Assembly: GCA_002077065.1 (NCBI GenBank)
Contig: NAJO01000016.1
Coordinates: 310,001 to 374,000, forward strand
Length of the DNA: 64,000 nucleotides
Source of the DNA: Cryoendolithus antarcticus
Taxonomy: Eukaryota; Ascomycota; Dothideomycetes; Cladosporiales; Cladosporiaceae
Direction of reading: 5' to 3'
Shown here: piece after piece, positions 30,316 to 42,100 of the stretch
Numbering within the stretch: position 1 is the stretch's first letter
Layout of the letters: each line of letters begins with the position of its first letter
Notes under the pieces: generated by a model
Seen by the model: only the letters and a program-made list of their open reading frames with translations
Database searches by the model: none
What the model was told of the DNA's origin: nothing
Program-made: the position numbers and the translations under genes

Positions 30316-31914
30316 TCATGATAGAATAGGTAGCGCACTCCCGGAAAGTGTCTTCGCATTTTCACTGAAAATTCCAGCCTTCTCAGTCCTTTTGATGAAG
30401 TCGGCGTTGACGATCGCGGCGATCGAGGGTCCATAGGTGAATAACGGCGCGTATGGGTAGTCCTGGCCTCGAGATCAGCTGCTGCTCTGGTCAATGTCGC
30501 TTCCTGCACCAATCTCCTCACCGCCCCGAACAGCAGTTGCTCAGTAGGTACGCCATATCCTAGCAGTCCTTTGACTTTCGCAAAGTAAGTGGGACCTGCG
30601 CTGTCCCACCAGAATGTACATCATATATCAGCCCTCACACCTCTCAAGTCCATACATCCTGCACATCTACCTCATCCGATATACTTCCTTTGCTCTCGCC
30701 TCAAGTGCTGGATAGGACTCGATGGAGCGATCCTCGACCGCTGGGAATGCTCCACCCACGTGTGGGATCACGAAGTTCATCTTCGTGTTTTTCAATAACG
30801 TTTGCCTGATCGTGAGGTCCACAATCGTGCCTGCTCTCTCGAAGTAGTATTCTACGTTGCCGCTTGGGTACTGTGCTGTAGAAGGTACCGTCACCCGCCA
30901 TTCTGCTCAATAGGCTGGTCGGCAAGAGCAGATAGTTACTCGGGTTCGCTGAAATGAAGCTACCATTCACGTTCAGGACAGGCTCGGTAGGGTGGACGTA
31001 TATGATCTCCCAGGACGTATCTCGGGCGTTCAGAGCGGCGAAAAAAAGGGGTCAGGAGTGCGGCGCCGAGATAGTGGCCTTCGTGATTCGAGAGGCAGCC
31101 TATACCCACAGCCCCGAGTATGGTGGCGTGATTGGCTTCTCTGAGGCTATGTGCATGTCAGTACGGACGAGAGGGAAATCAGATGGGGCGACTGTACGCT
31201 GCTTGACTGTATGGAAGTGGCATCGCGGCGTAGAAAGTGAAGCGCTTAGGGTACGTTCGAGCGAGCTGTTTGAACTTCAGCATGAACAGCGACGACGGAG
31301 AGAGAGGGGTGCGTACGGCCGCCAGATACTCGTTCAGCAGCCTCGTAAGCGCGATGGTACTCTACTCGTCTCCGAGATAGATGCCTGCACCTGGAGCGGA
31401 GATCGCGACAATGCTGTGGGCGATGCCCGGCTTGCTCAGCATCGGAGGCGCTCATCTGCTCGAGCTTGCTCACCTTTGTTCGCCATGAACTGCAAATGGC
31501 TCTGTACGTCCCAGCGCGGTGATGGATTTCCGCCCGTGAAGGGTACGAGAGCTCGAGACCAGTCCGGGACAATATGAACTGCCACGCTGCACTCAGCTCC
31601 GTCCGCGGATCAGCAGAAGTAGTCCATACCGTGCACGTCTATCCTCGAGGCGTTCCTGAAGTTCGGGGTCGTGATGTTACTGCTATCCTGGATGGCTCGT
31701 ATGCCAGCGAGTGCCGACGCAGTGAAGTGTAGGCTTTGGAGATCAATGCCATCTGTCTCGCTCAGCAGCTGTGCAAGATTATGTCAACGTCTTGCTGACC
31801 TCTCCTGGTATCGCGAAAGATGCGCTCGGCTGCGTCATGCTGTGTGTGAGTTGCTATCACGCACGCAGAGAAACCGAACAGGAAAGCAAAAAGAGAAAGC
31901 TTGAGATGGACCAT
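30316..31914 (-). pseudogene. Secreted amidohydrolase (ACMSD-like) pseudogene
   Basis: ATG 31914 opens a clear signal peptide (MVHLKLSLFAFLFGFSA). Amidohydrolase-family segments then appear in order on the minus strand but in shifting frames: NASRIDVH, VHIVPDWSRAL, PRWDVQSHLQFMANKG, ISAPGAGIYLGDE followed by TAG (about 31366-31368), LTRLLNEYLAAV, VHPTEPVLNVNG, MNFVIPHVGGAFPAVEDR, GPTYFAKVKGLLGYGVPTEQ, DYPYAPLFTYGPSI and FSENAKTL to TGA 30316. This is the TIM-barrel family of 2-amino-3-carboxymuconate semialdehyde decarboxylase and the fungal salicylate and methylsalicylate decarboxylases. At least one nonsense codon and several frameshifts make it non-functional. Some breaks could be short introns, but too many remain. 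Confidence 0.75.
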
Positions 31915-32469
31915 GATCAACGTGAGGAAACAGACTGACGAGTGCCCGTCCTACCGTTTCACAGCGGGTTGCTGTACCTTTGAATGACTTTGACGTAGCT
32001 GCCAGACGATTCGCATGCTGTCCGACCACACAAGGTGCAAACGAGACTCAATACTGCATGACGGCAGATGCAATGTTGCTGTCAGCTCATGCGATTCACT
32101 CATCAGCAGCACACCATCGGCGGAATGGCTCGGAGTCCCAATGCAGTGCCGACATGGTGCGAACACATTCGCAGCGATAAGATAGGAGCTGCTTGCGAAG
32201 AGAGCGTGAGGTTGCATGCCAATTGAACAGGATTGAAGGTGATTCAGTGGCGAGCATGGCGGGGAGCTCGGACCACGATGCGACTCAATATTCCTTCCGT
32301 CGTCGTCTTGGTTTTCTTCAGGAGACTGCACCACCATCGCAGTTTACAATCTGTTCGCCGAGCACGTCTGGCGCAGGGCTTGAAATGCTCGTCCTCGATG
32401 CTCATTGTGAAAATCATGTAGCGTGTTGGTGAGGTGAGTAGACGCTTTCTGTCTCTATATATCTACGAC
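31915..32469. other. Divergent intergenic region
   Basis: 555 bp between the amidohydrolase relic and the antiporter start. The antiporter frame is open back to a GTG at 32434; the ATG at 32470 is preferred. No other feature was recognised. Confidence 0.45.
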
Positions 32470-34140
32470 ATGGCCTCCGCTCTCTCCTACCACGAGCCCT
32501 CCATCTCCACTCTCCTCGTTCTCTCCTCTTTCCTGCTTCTCCTTAACATCCTCAACTTCCTTCTCAACAAAATTCTCTACTGCGGCCTCATCGGCCAAAT
32601 CCTCCTCGGAATCCTCTACGGCACTCCAGGCGCCAACTGGCTTTCCCTAGAAGTCCAAGCTGCTGTCATGCAGCTCGGTTACATCGGCCTTATACTAGTG
32701 GTGTATGAGGGCGGGCTGTCGACGGATATCGCCACCTTAAGGTCCAATCTTGCGCTTTCATCCCTCGTTGCTATCATCGGGGTCTCCCTGCCCGTGGCTT
32801 TGTCCTTCACGCTGATGGTGCTACTACCCATCACGCCACTGCAGGCTTTCGCAGCCGGAGCAGCGCTCTGTTCAACTTCACTGGGCACAACGTTCACGGT
32901 TTTGACGACCTGTGGACTTACGGAGAGTCGGCTGGGAGTAGTTCTTGCGAGCGCTGCGATGATGGATGATGTGGTCGGCCTGGTGATGGTGCAAGTCATC
33001 TCCAACCTAGGGCAAGGTGGAGAGTTCGGGGCTGTCACTGTTGTGCGGCCAGTGTTGGTTAGTGTTGGATTTGCTGTGGTGCTTGTAGCTGGATGTAGGT
33101 GGATTGTAGGACCCGTGATCAGGACAGTGCAGGGGAAAGTAGGAGGGAGCGAAGGAAGGGTGGTGGTGTTGTTAAGGCGGAAGGAGACCGCATTTGTGCT
33201 GCATGCGGCGGTGCTAGTGGGACTGGTCACTGGTGCGACTTATGCTGGAACCTCCGGGTTGTATGCCGCGTATCTCGCAGGAGCAGTGGCCACTTGGCTG
33301 AGCAACCTGATGAGCAGCATAGACCCTGCAAGCCAACCAGCAGTGGGTCATCGAGATGGAGCACAAATTGCTGCCACATCCCACGCATCAGAGACCTTGG
33401 AAAGCACGAGATCTGGCGGTGAAGCCGAGCGAAGAAGCACCGGAAGGACGGTGTACGAGGACTACTACCATGCAGTCGTTGAGCGAGTCCTGAAGCCGTT
33501 CTTCTTTGCATCCATAGGCTTCTCGATCCCCATCACGAGGATGTTCGCGGCCGCGGTAGTCTGGCGAGGAGTTGTATACTCAATCCTGATGATCATCGGG
33601 AAATTGGCCTGCGGGCTATGCCTTGTGCGTTTCGCTTCATCGACTAGCAATGGTAGGCCGAAGCAGGTGAAGTCACAGAAGATCAGAAGCAAGACTCCTT
33701 CAGGCCCAGCCGCTACAGAGGTACCACTTCAGAATCTTTCGACCAGTGTCAGAATTGCTACACCCTCTCCTCCAACTTCACAGCAAGACTCGCGATCATC
33801 GACTCAGGTCGCCGCCAATACTTCCTGCAAACGCAGCACCCAGACTGCGCCGCTAAGCCTCTACCCAGCAGCTATACTCGGTAGTGCTATGGTTGCCCGA
33901 GGTGAGATAGGGTTCCTCATCAGTGCAGTGGCAGAGAGCAAAGGTATCTACGGCGCCAGTGATGGACCCTCAGAGCTGTTCCTTGTGGTGACTTGGGCAG
34001 TGCTTGTCTGCACCATCATTGGGCCAGTGGTAGTTGGGTTGCTAGTGAAACGAGTGAAGAGGCTCAAGAAGAGCGAGCGGAGAAAGAGCGGTGGGAGAAA
34101 AGACCCGCTGGGTATATGGGGAATGGTGGCCAAGAAGTAG
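32470..34140 (+). CDS. CPA2-type cation/proton antiporter
   Basis: Intronless 556-aa membrane protein starting MASALSYHEPS. About 11-12 hydrophobic segments are seen, beginning with TLLVLSSFLLLLNILNFLL. Family features include GLIGQILLGILYGTPGANWL, GYIGLILVVYEGGL, the SLGTTFTVL region, and AAMMDDVVGLVMVQVI, where the acidic pair corresponds to the ion-binding aspartates of Na+/H+ or K+/H+ exchangers (KefB/NhaP-like group). A hydrophilic Ser-rich loop (about residues 395-450) precedes a conserved MVARGEIGFLISAVAESKG segment. It ends in a short basic cytosolic tail. It probably exchanges K+ or Na+ for H+ at the plasma or an organelle membrane. The exact ion cannot be told from sequence. Confidence 0.85.
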   Translation: MASALSYHEPSISTLLVLSSFLLLLNILNFLLNKILYCGLIGQILLGILYGTPGANWLSLEVQAAVMQLGYIGLILVVYEGGLSTDIATLRSNLALSSLVAIIGVSLPVALSFTLMVLLPITPLQAFAAGAALCSTSLGTTFTVLTTCGLTESRLGVVLASAAMMDDVVGLVMVQVISNLGQGGEFGAVTVVRPVLVSVGFAVVLVAGCRWIVGPVIRTVQGKVGGSEGRVVVLLRRKETAFVLHAAVLVGLVTGATYAGTSGLYAAYLAGAVATWLSNLMSSIDPASQPAVGHRDGAQIAATSHASETLESTRSGGEAERRSTGRTVYEDYYHAVVERVLKPFFFASIGFSIPITRMFAAAVVWRGVVYSILMIIGKLACGLCLVRFASSTSNGRPKQVKSQKIRSKTPSGPAATEVPLQNLSTSVRIATPSPPTSQQDSRSSTQVAANTSCKRSTQTAPLSLYPAAILGSAMVARGEIGFLISAVAESKGIYGASDGPSELFLVVTWAVLVCTIIGPVVVGLLVKRVKRLKKSERRKSGGRKDPLGIWGMVAKK

Positions 34141-34396
34141 AGCAAATAGTAGTAGGTAACCACGAAATATGGCCAACATCATGTCATTACTTGTGGCACA
34201 GCGTCAGAGCTCTCACACGCGCGACGCGAACTTTTATGTTAAGCACTATATCGAACATAATTCCAGCTTTGAATAACCACGGCACAGCTTATCTGAACGC
34301 ACAAACCCGCCCCTCTCCCTCTAACGATCAGCATTCCTGGTCAGATTGGACTTCGCAACTCCTCAGGCGGCGCAACAGCGCCAAAACGCATTCAAG

Positions 34397-36076
34397 ATGC
34401 AGGCTCCGGTGGTAGTAATGAGTACGTCTCACTGAATGTCTTCAGGTAGAGGTAACAGCACTGATAAACCCATAGACACGGGCTCCGGCGACAGACAAGT
34501 CGGCCGACAAGCGCAACTCTCCAATATCACCGCCGCGAAGACAGTCGCAGATATCATCCGATCATGTCTCGGTCCCAAAGCCATGCTCAAAATGCTGCTA
34601 GATCCCATGGGCGGCATAGTCCTCACAAATGACGGTCACGCCATTCTCCGGGAGATCGAAGTGGCACATCCAGCAGCAAAGAGCATGATCGAGCTTGCAC
34701 GGACACAGGACGAGGAAGTGGGCGATGGGACAACGACGGTGATCATTCTGGCGGGCGAGATACTGGCGCTCTCATTACCGCAGCTGGACAGGCACATACA
34801 TCCTGTGGTCATCATACAGGCGTTCAAGAGGGCGCTAAGTGATGCACTCAAGATTATCGAGGAGGTTTCGGTACCCGTGGACATCAACAACACGGATCAG
34901 ATGAGGCAGTTGATCGGATCGTCGATCGGGACGAAGTTTACATCAAGATGGAGCGAGCTGATGTGCAATCTCGCATTGACAGCCGTACGGACAGTGAGCT
35001 TTGACATGGGCGGTGGCAAGAAGGAGGTAGACATCAAGCGGTACGCAAGAGTGGAGAAGATCCCCGGCGGCGAGATCGAAGACTGCAAAGTACTTGACGG
35101 CGTAATGCTCAACAAAGACATCACGCACCCCAAGATGCGCCGCAGAATCGAGAACCCCCGCATAATGCTTCTCGATTGTACTCTAGAGTACAAGAAAGGC
35201 GAATCCCAAACCAACATCGAGATCACAAAGGAAGAAGACTGGAACCGCATCCTCCAAATTGAAGAAGAGCAAGTCCGCGCCATGTGCGACTCAATCGTGG
35301 CTCTCAAACCAGATCTCGTCATAACCGAAAAGGGCGTCTCAGATCTCGCCCAGCACTTCCTCCTCAAGCACAACATCACCGCCCTCCGCCGTGTGCGCAA
35401 ATCAGACAACAACCGCATCGCCCGCGCAACCGGCGCAACAATAGTAAACTCCGTCTTCGACCTCACAGAGCACGACATTGGCACACAATGCGGACTTTTC
35501 GAGATCTCCAAGATCGGCGACGAGTACTTCACCTTCCTCACGAAGTGCAAAACCCCTCGCGCTTGCACAATCTTGCTGCGTGGACCGTCAAAAGATATCC
35601 TGAACGAGATTGATCGGAATCTCATGGATGCCATGAGCGTTGCGCGGAACGTAGTCTTCCACCCCTACCTCTCCCCCGGCGGCGGCGCAACAGAGATGGC
35701 CGTCTCTGTCCGCCTCGCCGCGAAGGCGAAAGAAGTCGAGGGTGTGGCACAGTGGCCTTACAAAGCCATTGCTGAAGCCATGGAAGTCATCCCGCGCACA
35801 CTCATTCAGAACTCTGGCAACTCTCCCATAAGGGTGCTTACACAGCTCAGAGCGAAGCATGTGGAGGGTGGGAGCACGTGGGGTATTGATGGCGATGCGG
35901 GCAAGATTGTGGATATGAAAGAGTTTGGGATTTGGGAGCCGCAGGCCGTGAAGCTGCAGAGTGTCAAGACGGCTGTGGAGAGTGCTTGTTTGTTGCTTAG
36001 AGTTGATGATATTGTTGGGGCGAAGTCAGCGAAGACTGGGGGCGTGGGCACAGGAGGAGGAGGTGATGAGGACTAG
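34397..36076 (+). CDS. CCT3: T-complex protein 1 subunit gamma (CCT3)
   Basis: Two exons, 34397-34421 and 34476-36076, with a 54-nt intron (GTACGT...CATAG) that joins MQAPVVVMN to TGSGDRQVGRQAQLSN; 541 aa, normal for the family. Group II chaperonin motifs are intact: LGPKAMLKMLLDPMGG, the ATP-binding DEEVGDGTTTVIILAGE, VLDGVMLNKDITHP, a central apical domain, and near the end SPGGGATEMAVSV and WGIDGDAGKIVDM. The product is one of eight different subunits of the cytosolic TRiC/CCT ring that folds actin, tubulin and other proteins. An essential housekeeping gene, so it is a good anchor that this part of the window is core genome. Confidence 0.96.
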
Positions 36077-36850
36077 ATGGGACTACAGGAGAGGTGAAAA
36101 CGATACAATGTACACAGTATGAACCACTAGACTTGCGTAAAGTGGCAGAGAGCACTCAGATCGTAGCTCAAGCTTGCCAACAAACGCCGGCAGTCCGGCT
36201 GCTGAAGCCGACAGCGCCACAGCTTGTGACATCTCCTTCGTCGTCCGCGTCTCACCCCGTCTCACAATACAACGTGCCATTGACACGCCACCTACCTACT
36301 CAGAACACGAGCGATACCGACATCGTACCGTAGTTGTGGTCTGACGAAGTTGCATCGGATGGAGCGATCACAATCACAAAGCATCCCGAACCATGATCGA
36401 CGCGTGGCTGTGCGCAGGATTCGTGCCGCTGTGGTGAGGCAACCGTAGATTGCACGATCGTGTAGTGTACCGTACTTCGTTTGCAATAGATGTACGTGAC
36501 AGCGTGTCAAGGTGAACATACGCTATCTCTACTATAATGTTCAATTGTCTGGATCAGGATATCTCAACGACAAGACGATAAGAGTGTGCGCCCGAAATAT
36601 GCCAGCTTTGGTATGAGAGCGGATAAAGGCCACACTGGATTATCACTCGCCTCGAAGACATAGGCATCTCTGTTGAGCTTCCTGAGTCCTGGATTTTTGA
36701 ATAACTGGAAGGACTTCACTTGATTGAATTGGGCGAGGACTGGACGACCTCGATCTCTCGTTCTCGGAGCGGACTGGCCCATCCTCGGAAGCGCTCTGTA
36801 ATACCTTGACCTACCCGGAGACCTTAAGTGTTTGATCTAGCAAAGGAGCT
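36077..36850. other. Intergenic region
   Basis: 774 bp between CCT3 and the Zn2Cys6 gene. No supported frame or RNA gene was seen. It should include the regulator's promoter. Confidence 0.5.
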
Positions 36851-38994
36851 ATGGTCTATCGCGGTAAACCCTCGGCTGGCTGCGAACAATGCCGTCTCGC
36901 GAAGAAGCGATGTACGCTGGAGCAGCCGGCTTGTGTGCGATGTGTCAAACTGAGAAAGCCATGCTCCGGGTATCGAGATACGACTGCCCTGCAGATCCAG
37001 GACGAGACTGTTGCTGTCACTAGGAAGGCAGAGGCTCGGAAGGCGGGCCACAGTACTGCAGTCGTCAGGTCGAGGACGACACCACTAGCAAATACGAATA
37101 CAGCAACACCGAGCTGGTCGCAACCCTTGGAGGCATCCCAGACACAGTGGAAAGTCTCACAATACTCAACGCCAAGCAGCTCTGAGTACATACCCGACTC
37201 CTTCGACCCTCCAGTCTTCTCCACCGACCTCCCCATCCTAGACCCCACAGATGAGGAAGACGTCTACCGACCCGGTCCACCAGACGAAGCCATCTCCGCG
37301 GACTTCTTCTCCAATCTCTCCACAGTAACCTCCTGGATCACCCGCGGCTTTCTTCCTCGTGCAGACGAAGTCGCCACATCTTACTTCCTCAGCTGCTTCA
37401 CTTCGCAAGGTCACTGGGAGTATGTGCCGCGTTACGCCGCTGTACCGCGAATGGACCCTTGCTTAACGCTAGCAATCAAGGCCTGTGGTATGGCGGCGCT
37501 GGATAATGTCAGGTATGTGCCGCAGGGCCGGGTGTGGAGTCGGAGTGTTTATGGAAAGGCGCTGGGGATGTTGAATGAGAGTTTGAGGGATGGGGAGAAG
37601 TGTCGGACGGATGAGAGTTTGATTGCTGTGAGCGTATTGAGTCTGTACGAGGTGAGTCTGATCGTTATGTTGCGTGGGGTGAGCAGGACGTGGAGCTGAC
37701 TGAGGTGGGCAGAATCTTGTCTGCGATAGCAAGCAATCTGTACAATCCTGGAAAGCGCACATACAGGGCGCAACACAGCTGCTGAAGCTACGAGGGAAAC
37801 CGCAATTCATGTCCGGCGTCGGACGCAATATTTTTCGCGAGACACGAGCCCAGATCGTAAGCCCCCATAATGCCCCTCCTCCCCTTCAAACCTTCTCACT
37901 GACTGTCACCCCAGATGATCCACTGCCTCTGGGACGATATGCTCCCCCCTTCCTTCCTCCTAGACTGGACCCCCGCCCTCCAAGCCGCCTCCCCCGACGC
38001 AGCCTTCCAAGCCCCCGCCGACAACCTAATAGACATCTGCTTCTCCTTCGCCACAATCCAGTACCTAGCCAAGAAATCCCAAATCACGGGCCCTGAAGCC
38101 CTGTCCCGTATAAACGAAGTCGACGCCCTGATGCAATCCTGGGCCACCAATACCCCGTCATGTCATCCTCACTGGTCGTATACAGAGTTGAGGATAGATG
38201 ATAGTCCGCACATCTGGAACAACACCGTGCACTCTTACGCTGGGATTCCGATGCCGGGGGTCTGGAACACCTACCGCTCCGTCCGGATCATGGTCACGCG
38301 CATGCAGCAAATGCTCGCCATCCGCTTGCAAACGCCGAACATAGACCACGCAGGCATCCGCGCCACGCGCCGTCGACTAGCGGACGAAATCTGCGCCACG
38401 ATACCCTGCCAGCTCGGCCACGCGCCAACTCCGTGCTGGAACAGCAATGCCGTGCTCGTGACGAGCTATGCGTCGATCTGGCCCTTATTCTTCGCCGGCA
38501 CCTGCGCGTTGGAGAGGTTGGGGCTGACTACGCCGAATGCGCAGGCCGATCCTGGCCGAGCATCACCAGCTTCCACGGCGCTGGCGCTGACCCAACTCTC
38601 CTGGGTCCTCGGCCGTCTCGATCACATTTCCGCTCACTCCGGCCTGCACTGGGCCGACGGCGTCGCGGCAACCCTCCGCGGCGACCTCCGCGTGAATTCC
38701 TCATCCCTCTCTCCCGAAGACGCGCGTCTCGCGCCTCGAAACGCGTTCGCTGGCCCGAAGCAAAGCGAGCTGGTGAAGCAAATCGAAGCTACCGGCGTGG
38801 GTATGGTCGTGGAGGAAGAGGAGGAGGAGGGCGTGCTGTCGGGTTACAAGCGAGTCGGCTGGGTGCAAGGAGCAGATAGGCCGAAGGGGGGCCTGTTTTT
38901 CGAGGCTATGCGGCCGGGTGTGCAGAGTGTTGGGGTTGATGTTGTTTGGGGAGGAGGATTGGGGAGGCTGGGGAAGAGGGTTGAAGGCGAGTAG
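36851..38994 (+). CDS. Zn2Cys6 transcription factor
   Basis: Three exons, 36851-37651, 37713-37856 and 37915-38994, with introns of 61 and 58 nt (GTGAGT...GCAG; GTAAGC...CCAG); 674 aa. The N-terminus carries a Zn2Cys6 binuclear finger, CEQCRLAKKRCTLEQPACVR followed by CVKLRKPCSGY (about residues 11-41), which binds DNA in fungi-specific regulators. An acidic/Pro linker is followed by a helical fungal regulator domain (TSYFLSCFTSQGHWEYVPRY; MDPCLTLAIKACGMAALDNV; exon-3 segment with ATRRRLADEICATIPCQLGH). It acts in the nucleus. Target genes cannot be told from sequence. The neighbour downstream is a HECT ligase gene in convergent orientation, which gives no functional hint. Confidence 0.88.
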
Positions 38995-39166
38995 AGTAGG
39001 GATGGAAGTGCAGCTGCGATTTACGCTGGCGCCAATGGAAATGGATGGCAACGAAAATAGATCTATGGAAGCATTAGGCATAACGGTCGTAGGTATCAAT
39101 GAGCCCGCTCCGTCCCCCAAGAGTCGCGGCGAAGCTGTGCCGGACATCTCGCTAGGCGTTCTTCGT
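38995..39166. terminator. Convergent 3' region
   Basis: 172 bp separate the stop codons of the regulator and the HECT ligase gene, so both polyadenylation regions lie here or overlap. No specific signal was picked out. Confidence 0.35.
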
Positions 39167-42100
39167 TCACTTCAACCCAAACCCCTCCCCCTCTTCCACA
39201 GCCCTCCAAAGCCTCTCCGCAAGAACAGCCTTACTCTCATATCCCCAAAGCAGCATCTGATTGAAGCATGTCCTCGCGCTCGGGAACCTCTCCGCGCTCT
39301 CCTTGCCCCATCCCTTCCCTCCAGCCACGATCCGGAGAACCAAGCTCGCCGCCCCCAAGGCAGGAATGCGATCAGAGCCCGTAATAAATCCGAGAAGCTT
39401 GCGCTGCCGGGACGGAGGAGCTTCAGCGAAAAGCTCCCAGAACCAGGATATCAATGGCACGGTCTCGGATGGCGTCGGGAGCAGAGGGTGTGAAGGTAGG
39501 GGAGAGCGGAAGTTCTCGTACACAGCCACAGCGCGTAGAGTGTCGACGTCGATCTCCGCTTCCTCGCTACCGCGGACGAGGAGCTCGACTTCCTCTGGTC
39601 GGAAGAGGGAGAGCGCGTTGCCGGCGCAGACGGTCCAGAAGCCGCGTTTGAAAGGCTCGAATTGGCGTGTTACGGAGGTGTCGAGGAGGTGGCGCGTGTA
39701 GAGATCTACGAACTGGGTGCGATTGGCATTTGTCACTGGGATATCGTCGCCGTTCGGGAGAAGAGGGTACGTGGTATGGGTACCGTAGCGTGATATAGGT
39801 GCTGCGAAGGACCATGCGTAGGTCTCCTGCACGTCCCCAGAGAAGGTGAGGAGCGTTTGTAGGCCGGTTGCAAGCGAGGGATGGAGCTGCGCGAGGTCGG
39901 TGAGAGTGTATGTCATCGGCGGAGTGGTGGCGGTGGAGCCTGGCGTCGAAGGAGCAGACGCTAAGAGTTTCCGCCAAAGAAAGCTAGGGAGTCGGCAGTC
40001 GAGGATCGTGGAGTTGTAGATCGCTAAACCGAGCAGGGCACCGACGAGGAAGTACTCCTCGCCCGTCTCGAACGTCCCAGGATTGAACCAGCAGCAGCCG
40101 CTTTCGTCGTCCCAGAGGAAAAGGCCGTGGTCAGCGTCGAACACCTCTCTCACCAATAAGAGAAACCATTCTTTGCGCAGGCCACCCGCGTCAACGCCAT
40201 CCTCGCCTGCAAATTGGACGCGGAGACCTTTCTTGACGTCTTCGCCTCCAGCACCGACGGCGCTTGCGATCTGTTGCAGCGAGTCGTCCACCATACAGTC
40301 CCTTCTGACACGAAGGTGGAAATGCTGGCCGCCGTCTCGGGCGCGGACGACGCTGTCAAAGTAGGCTTCGCGGGCTTTGAGCTCCATCTGACGTCTAGCG
40401 TCGAATTCGAGGATGCGGATCTTGGCTCCGAGGGAGAGCAGGAACGGGTACTGGCAAAAGGCGAACTTGTCTTTGGCGCGTGCGGCGGGTAGTGATGGCA
40501 AAGACTCCCAGAGTTTGAAATCTGAGATGAGCGCTGGAGAGGCCGAGTCGAGCAAAGTGGTGTAGAAGTAATTGGTGACTAGTAGCTGACTGGGCGTGGA
40601 AGTCGGGTCCAAGCCCGACAACGATGTGGCCGTACGTGTGCCCTGGAAGTTGTCGTTCGCAGCAAATAGCATGCTCATCATCTTCGCCGCTGCTCGAAGC
40701 TGCCAGTCAGCAGCCCATTCGGTCTCGCCTCCGTCACCGTCCCCGTAGGTGCGCTTCTTAGTGCTTGTGCTCCCTGCAAGTCCGAGTGCACTGTGTAGCT
40801 GCACACTGGTACTCGCTGCACCGTTGCTCAGGTTAGGTATGAGCCCGCCGTTGTCATTGACGTTCATAGACTTGGTTCTACGAGCTTTGCCCGTACTGCG
40901 GCGAGTGAGACGGTGCGTGAGAAATGATGCCACAAGATCAATGTTGGAGATAAATGCAGCTTCGTCAAAGCGAGAGAACCACGTGGTAAGGTAGCGTGCG
41001 CTGGGCTCGGGTGCGTGAGCAAGCAAACCGAGAATACGCTTGATGATGCCAGTATGAGCTGTTGCGGCCGCATCGCGAGGTGGCGATCGAGGGTCGTGCA
41101 GAATCACCGGGCGTCGCTGAGCAGCTTTTGCTGAACTAAATTCTTGAGTACCGTTAGCAGCAGCAGTGGATGCAGCTCGCTTAATCCGAAGTCGCCTCTG
41201 CTCTGCGTGTAGTGACGGATTTGCCAGTAAGATCAACAGCCATCGAATGTCTTCAGGCTGTTTGATCGCTTTGCCCGGCCGCTTGAGCAAGTTCTCGGTG
41301 ATCTTCAGCAGAGTACGGATAGTGTGCTCCCTCGCTTCCGCCAAGTCAGTCTCAATCTGCTGGATCTCCTGCTCGTTGTCGAGACGTCTCTGATCGTACT
41401 CGGCGCCAAGCAATGGTAATGCCGATCTCCAGTCCTCTCCAGCCGAATGAACGACCTCGTACCACTGGTCCAGCACAGCCCAGTCGATGTTCGGACTCTT
41501 CGAGCTCACGGCTTTATTGGCACCGCTGCCGACTTTCTTCCTCCTGATCTCCCTGGGTCCCATCTTGCGATCCACTCTACCGGTCCACCAACTGCCGTTT
41601 TCGCCAATGTCTCCCAGTAGTAGGATCTTGGCGTCAAGCCCGTTCAGTAAGTCGATTGGACTCGACGGAAAGTCGACAGTGGGTTCTGGCGGTGGGGTGG
41701 AGATGTGAGATTCGCTCCTCGTCCTGCCGAGTGGCAATTCCCGAATCGTCGAGAAGCTAGCATTCAGGACATCGAAAGAGCCGAAGGTGCTGGCCATGTA
41801 GTCCTCGAGAGGACGAAAGATGAGTTTGGTACGATCATAGCGCTCGCGGGCTGTATTGTCAAGCGCTGCATTGGGACTGAGTGGCCGGCGTGAGGAGCGC
41901 TCGCCGTTGATTTCGCCAGTAGCTCGCACATTCTGTGACGGCGCTCGCTTGTTCATGCTCGCCAAAGGCGGCGGAGGGGGCTTTCGAGTCGGCTGTCCAG
42001 GCACTGGCTTCCGTCGAGGCGATAAAGAGTGCGGCGCAGGAGGACCAGGACCAGATACTGGCACCTTCGCCTTGGGAGGCGGAGGCGTCTCGCGTCTTTC

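Noticed and set aside
32679..33230. Minus-strand Thr/Pro-rich frame of 183 codons
   Set aside because: Shadow inside the antiporter gene.
34897..35634. Minus-strand frame of 245 codons
   Set aside because: Shadow inside CCT3.
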